Part shown: positions 61,151 through 64,000 of the stretch, one piece after another
How the letters are laid out: each line of letters opens with the position of its first letter
Position numbering within the stretch: position 1 is the stretch's first letter
NCBI RefSeq assembly: GCF_018991925.1
Contig: NW_024720711.1
Location: 6,868,365-6,932,364, forward strand
Direction of reading: 5' to 3'
Source: Homarus americanus
Lineage: Eukaryota > Arthropoda > Malacostraca > Decapoda > Nephropidae
Length of the DNA: 64,000 nucleotides
Position numbers and translations under genes: made by a program
Notes under the pieces: generated by a model
The model's input: the letters and a program-made list of their open reading frames with translations, nothing else
Told to the model about the DNA's origin: nothing
Databases searched by the model: none

Positions 61151-62175
61151 CCATTTGGTATTATTTTTCCCTGCCATCCTCCCCCACACGCGGTTAGTTT
61201 GGCCCCGCTTGTGGCACTGGCTTTCAAGATTCGCTGATACGCTTATTTTTACTCGCCTTCCATTCTTCCCTTTTTTGGGGGAGTATCCATTTCCGGGTGG
61301 TCAAGAAAAACGCCTATCGCCGCTCCTCCCTCCATTTTCTCCCCACCCCCTGAGTAGATTTCCTTAATTCCCCCGTTATAGCTTGACGTGTTATCATCTT
61401 TAAATAACACCCAGCGAAGCATATGTCCCTAAAATTTTCCCGGTCAGTCAATTTTTTTTTTATGGGAAAAAATCCTTCCTCGAGTGGCGGGGGAAAAATA
61501 GTCTAATTGCGGTAGATTTCCCCACCACTATCTACGTAAGGTAAATTATTTGTTTGTTTGTTTGTTTGTGTGCGTGTGTGTGTGTATGTGTGTGTGTGTA
61601 TTAAAAACAAAAGAAATAATGACTCGCGTTCGTCAATATCTCACTTAAGAATAACAAAAGCTTACATAAAAATCTTTCTTTTAAACAAAACAAAAGTTAT
61701 GGACACACATTCGCGTATAACTTCTTTAAAAAAATAGTTAACGACAGACAGACTTTTAAAGAAAAAACAGACAAACACGACTCACGTTTTTAATATCCAT
61801 AATAAAACCATCAACAAGACTTAACACCATAATACTGGGTCAGTGTGTGTGTATTCACCTCTCTTCTGGCTTCCAAAATTGACTTGATACTTTGAGTAAA
61901 AGATGATCTTGCTTTGCAAATTTCCCCTCCCTTCGGGTACAAACTGCCGTAACATAATCAGAGAATCCCAGACCAATCTCGCCCTCCTGCTCACCTCGCA
62001 CAAGGATCAAAATGGTCCCTTTGAGGCGCCGCCGCTTAACGTCTTAATACGTTCCTGTAACTGCTAATTAGTATAACATATTATTAGTAGTCAATGGTAT
62101 TGATTAAGCAAATGGGGCGATAGTCCCGTTCGTTAGCCCCAGTCTTAATTCACGCCGCTGTTCTAGCCTCGTTAG
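61151..62175. other. Unique DNA, nothing recognised
   Basis: Short (TTTG)n and (GT)n at 61548-61600. Frames are short without domains. Confidence 0.5.
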
Positions 62176-62179
62176 CTTA

Positions 62180-62320
62180 CTTACAGGGAGGGCGCTGGGA
62201 AGGGGGCGCTGAGAAGAGGCGCTGGGGCGGAGCGCTGAGGGAGCTGGGAGGGGACGCTGGGAAGAGGCGGTGAGGGCGCTGATAGGGAGCGTTGAGAAGA
62301 GCGCTCTGAGGGCGCTGAGG
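62180..62320. repeat. GGCGCTGAGAAGAG degenerate minisatellite
   Basis: About nine copies of a 13-20 bp GC-rich unit with the GGCGCTG/GAGCGCTG core. Confidence 0.8.
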
Positions 62321-62547
62321 AATCAGAGAAAGAAAGGGACGCTGTGAAAAGTGTATGGGAAGCTAGGAGGAGACACTGAGGAGGACGTCAGGAGATAGTC
62401 GCCTCCAGTACAGGAACTGAAGAACTAGAAGGTTACATTGTCCGGGACAGAAGGCCAGGCGGAGATCACCAGGGACACACACATACAGGTTCTGAAGGAC
62501 GCACTGTCCATAAAACACAACCCGAAAGATCTTCACGGGCGTTGCAC

Positions 62548-62660
62548 GAACACACACACACACACACACACGGCCAGCGAGGAAGACCCACCGGGAGGAC
62601 GCAGGTCCGGGCACGACGACGAGGAGGAGGAGGAGGAGGAGGAGGAGGAGGAGGAGGAGG
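62548..62660. repeat. (CA)n and (GGA)n microsatellites
   Basis: (CA)n at 62549-62571 and (GAG)n at 62621-62659, with a short GC-rich segment between that reads SEEDPPGGRRSGHDD into poly-Glu. No gene is called. Confidence 0.85.
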
Positions 62661-63119
62661 TACTTGATGTGTTGGTGTGGCCTGGCACCAGCGGGCCCCC
62701 AGCGGCAAGTTTGTTACAGTAACGGGTTCGTTCTCACAGGCGTTACGGGGGTAATTATGCCTCGCTCCAAGATGGTGCCAGGCCTCCCAGGACACGGGGC
62801 AGGACAGTGCTACGTGAGGCGGGGCTCTGATACTTCAAGAGGTATACAGCAGTGCTACAGAGGACATTACAGAACTACTGTACATGAGGAGAGTATCTTC
62901 TGCAAGAGATATACTGAAGTGTTATAAGCGTTAGAGCAGAACGTGATAGAACACAGCTTCAGGATGTACACCAGTGTTATGGGAGAGAGACCTGGACGGT
63001 GGGAGCGAGCTGAAGGTGCAAGACAGAGCGATAGGGAGCACAAGTACCTCACTTCTACACAAACGAGACAAACAACTCCACCACGACAACGAAACGTATA
63101 AGACAAACAACCCACTAAC

Positions 63120-63120
<1 letters not shown>
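62661..63120. other. Unique DNA, nothing recognised
   Basis: Complex sequence with related AGTGTTAT / AGTGCTAC motifs near 62809, 62851, 62920 and 62972. No gene was supported. Confidence 0.45.

Positions 63121-63180
<60 letters not shown>
63121..63180. repeat. (CA)n microsatellite
   Basis: Uninterrupted CA of about 60 bp. Confidence 0.95.
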
Positions 63181-63181
<1 letters not shown>

Positions 63182-64000
63182 AAACAAGGTATGGTGATCG
63201 CCGTGAAAACCCCGTCCTCCTTGTAGTACAATACACCGTCACACACAGACACACCCTCAAACAACCAGTAAGTCAATCATGGTTGCTACCACCAACCACT
63301 ACCACCCACCCGGACCTTGGAACAGATCGCGGACCACCCCAACATGTCTACCCAAATGACCTGCCAATCATCCTTTGATCACGAGGGAATTATGATCTCA
63401 TAAATGTATATAAAACCATGCTTGAGGAGCGCATTACACCACCACTGTTCCGGATAGCCCCGTTTGTAAGTGTCTCGCCTCCGGGCTTCAATATATGTGT
63501 CGCTTTCAACTGTGGTGATCGACCTTGAGCAACGGTGAGATAGGGACGAATTTTGTGTCTAATACGTGGCGAGGATAGAGGTCCAACTCGCCCGACTAAA
63601 GGAAAGACACTAGAGGGAACAGCAGCAATTCTGTTGTGTTTTTTTTTATTCATGTGTGTAAATATATAATTGTCCACGAGGTAATATTGACCCTTAACGA
63701 AGCGAGTCATAAGGGATAAAATCACACGGCGGCTCACAAATAAACTCGCCTCAATGAAAGTCAAGGCTTGAGACCGATAAATAAACACAACGCCACCGTA
63801 AATAGTCTTAATGCCCAGATCTGATTGGTGATAAAATGAACGGGAGGTAGCCAACGCTCAGGGACCAAATTCTACCATTATTATCTGAATGTTGCCTCCG
63901 ACACTGTGGTCTAGTTTATTGCTGCTGTGATCGTCGCATTGTCATGTCATCTTTACTTGCTTGCTGAGAATATTGATGAGTCACAAGACACAAGAGAGAA
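63181..64000. other. Unique DNA to window end, nothing recognised
   Basis: A minus frame of about 154 residues (63390-63854) is not low-complexity but has no recognisable domain or exon borders, so it is not called. Confidence 0.45.

Noticed and set aside
62438..62722. Acidic protein exon with poly-Glu
   Set aside because: Poly-Glu comes from (GAG)n and the upstream part from (CA)n; the short complex piece between has no recognised similarity.
63390..63854. 154-codon minus frame at window end
   Set aside because: No domain or splice context; length is attainable by chance in a window with this composition.

Overview
This is eukaryotic genomic DNA with long introns and an extreme load of simple repeats. 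Several signs point to an arthropod, most likely a decapod crustacean: interstitial TTAGG (arthropod telomere-type) arrays, a tRNA-derived element resembling SINEs I associate with decapods, non-LTR retrotransposon tails, and very dense (CA)n, (CT)n, (GAA)n and (TA)n microsatellites. I see no bacterial-type gene organisation. Almost every long open frame is microsatellite or polypurine/polypyrimidine DNA read as protein.

The one gene I can demonstrate is a cut/CUX homeobox gene on the minus strand. Five consecutive exons (45803-45948, 44963-45169, 44031-44298, 43507-43636, 42445-42586) have AG/GT borders and mutually compatible phases (1, 1, 2, 0). Together they encode about 297 residues: a linker, a Pro/His-rich segment, a Ser-Pro-rich segment, and a complete first CUT repeat split across the last two exons. 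A possible sixth exon (46958-47049) has good borders but its phase does not match. The remaining CUT repeats and the homeodomain (lower coordinates) and the N-terminal coiled-coil part (higher coordinates) were not found, so the window appears to sit inside a gene with very large introns.

Layout: 1-4.3 kb holds minisatellites and pyrimidine tracts. 4.3-9 kb is mixed unique DNA with a SINE-like piece and a TTAGG array. 9-31 kb alternates polypurine/polypyrimidine blocks, minisatellites and unique AT-rich spans; it includes a cluster of four perfect TGACGTCA sites (20.9-21.2 kb) and an AP-1-motif minisatellite (30.6-30.9 kb). 32.07-32.50 kb is the 3' end of a non-LTR retrotransposon. 33-42 kb is more repeats plus unique DNA downstream of the cut exons. 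42.4-46 kb carries the cut exons. 47-50.3 kb is mainly unique DNA, with a second retroelement tail (zinc finger plus stop) and a GC-rich promoter-like patch near 50.1 kb. 50.7-64 kb is repeat-rich again, dominated by a roughly 570-bp (GAA)n tract.

The unique spans around a large developmental regulator gene probably include its enhancers, but that is inference: no cross-species comparison was possible. All repeat boundaries are by eye and approximate.
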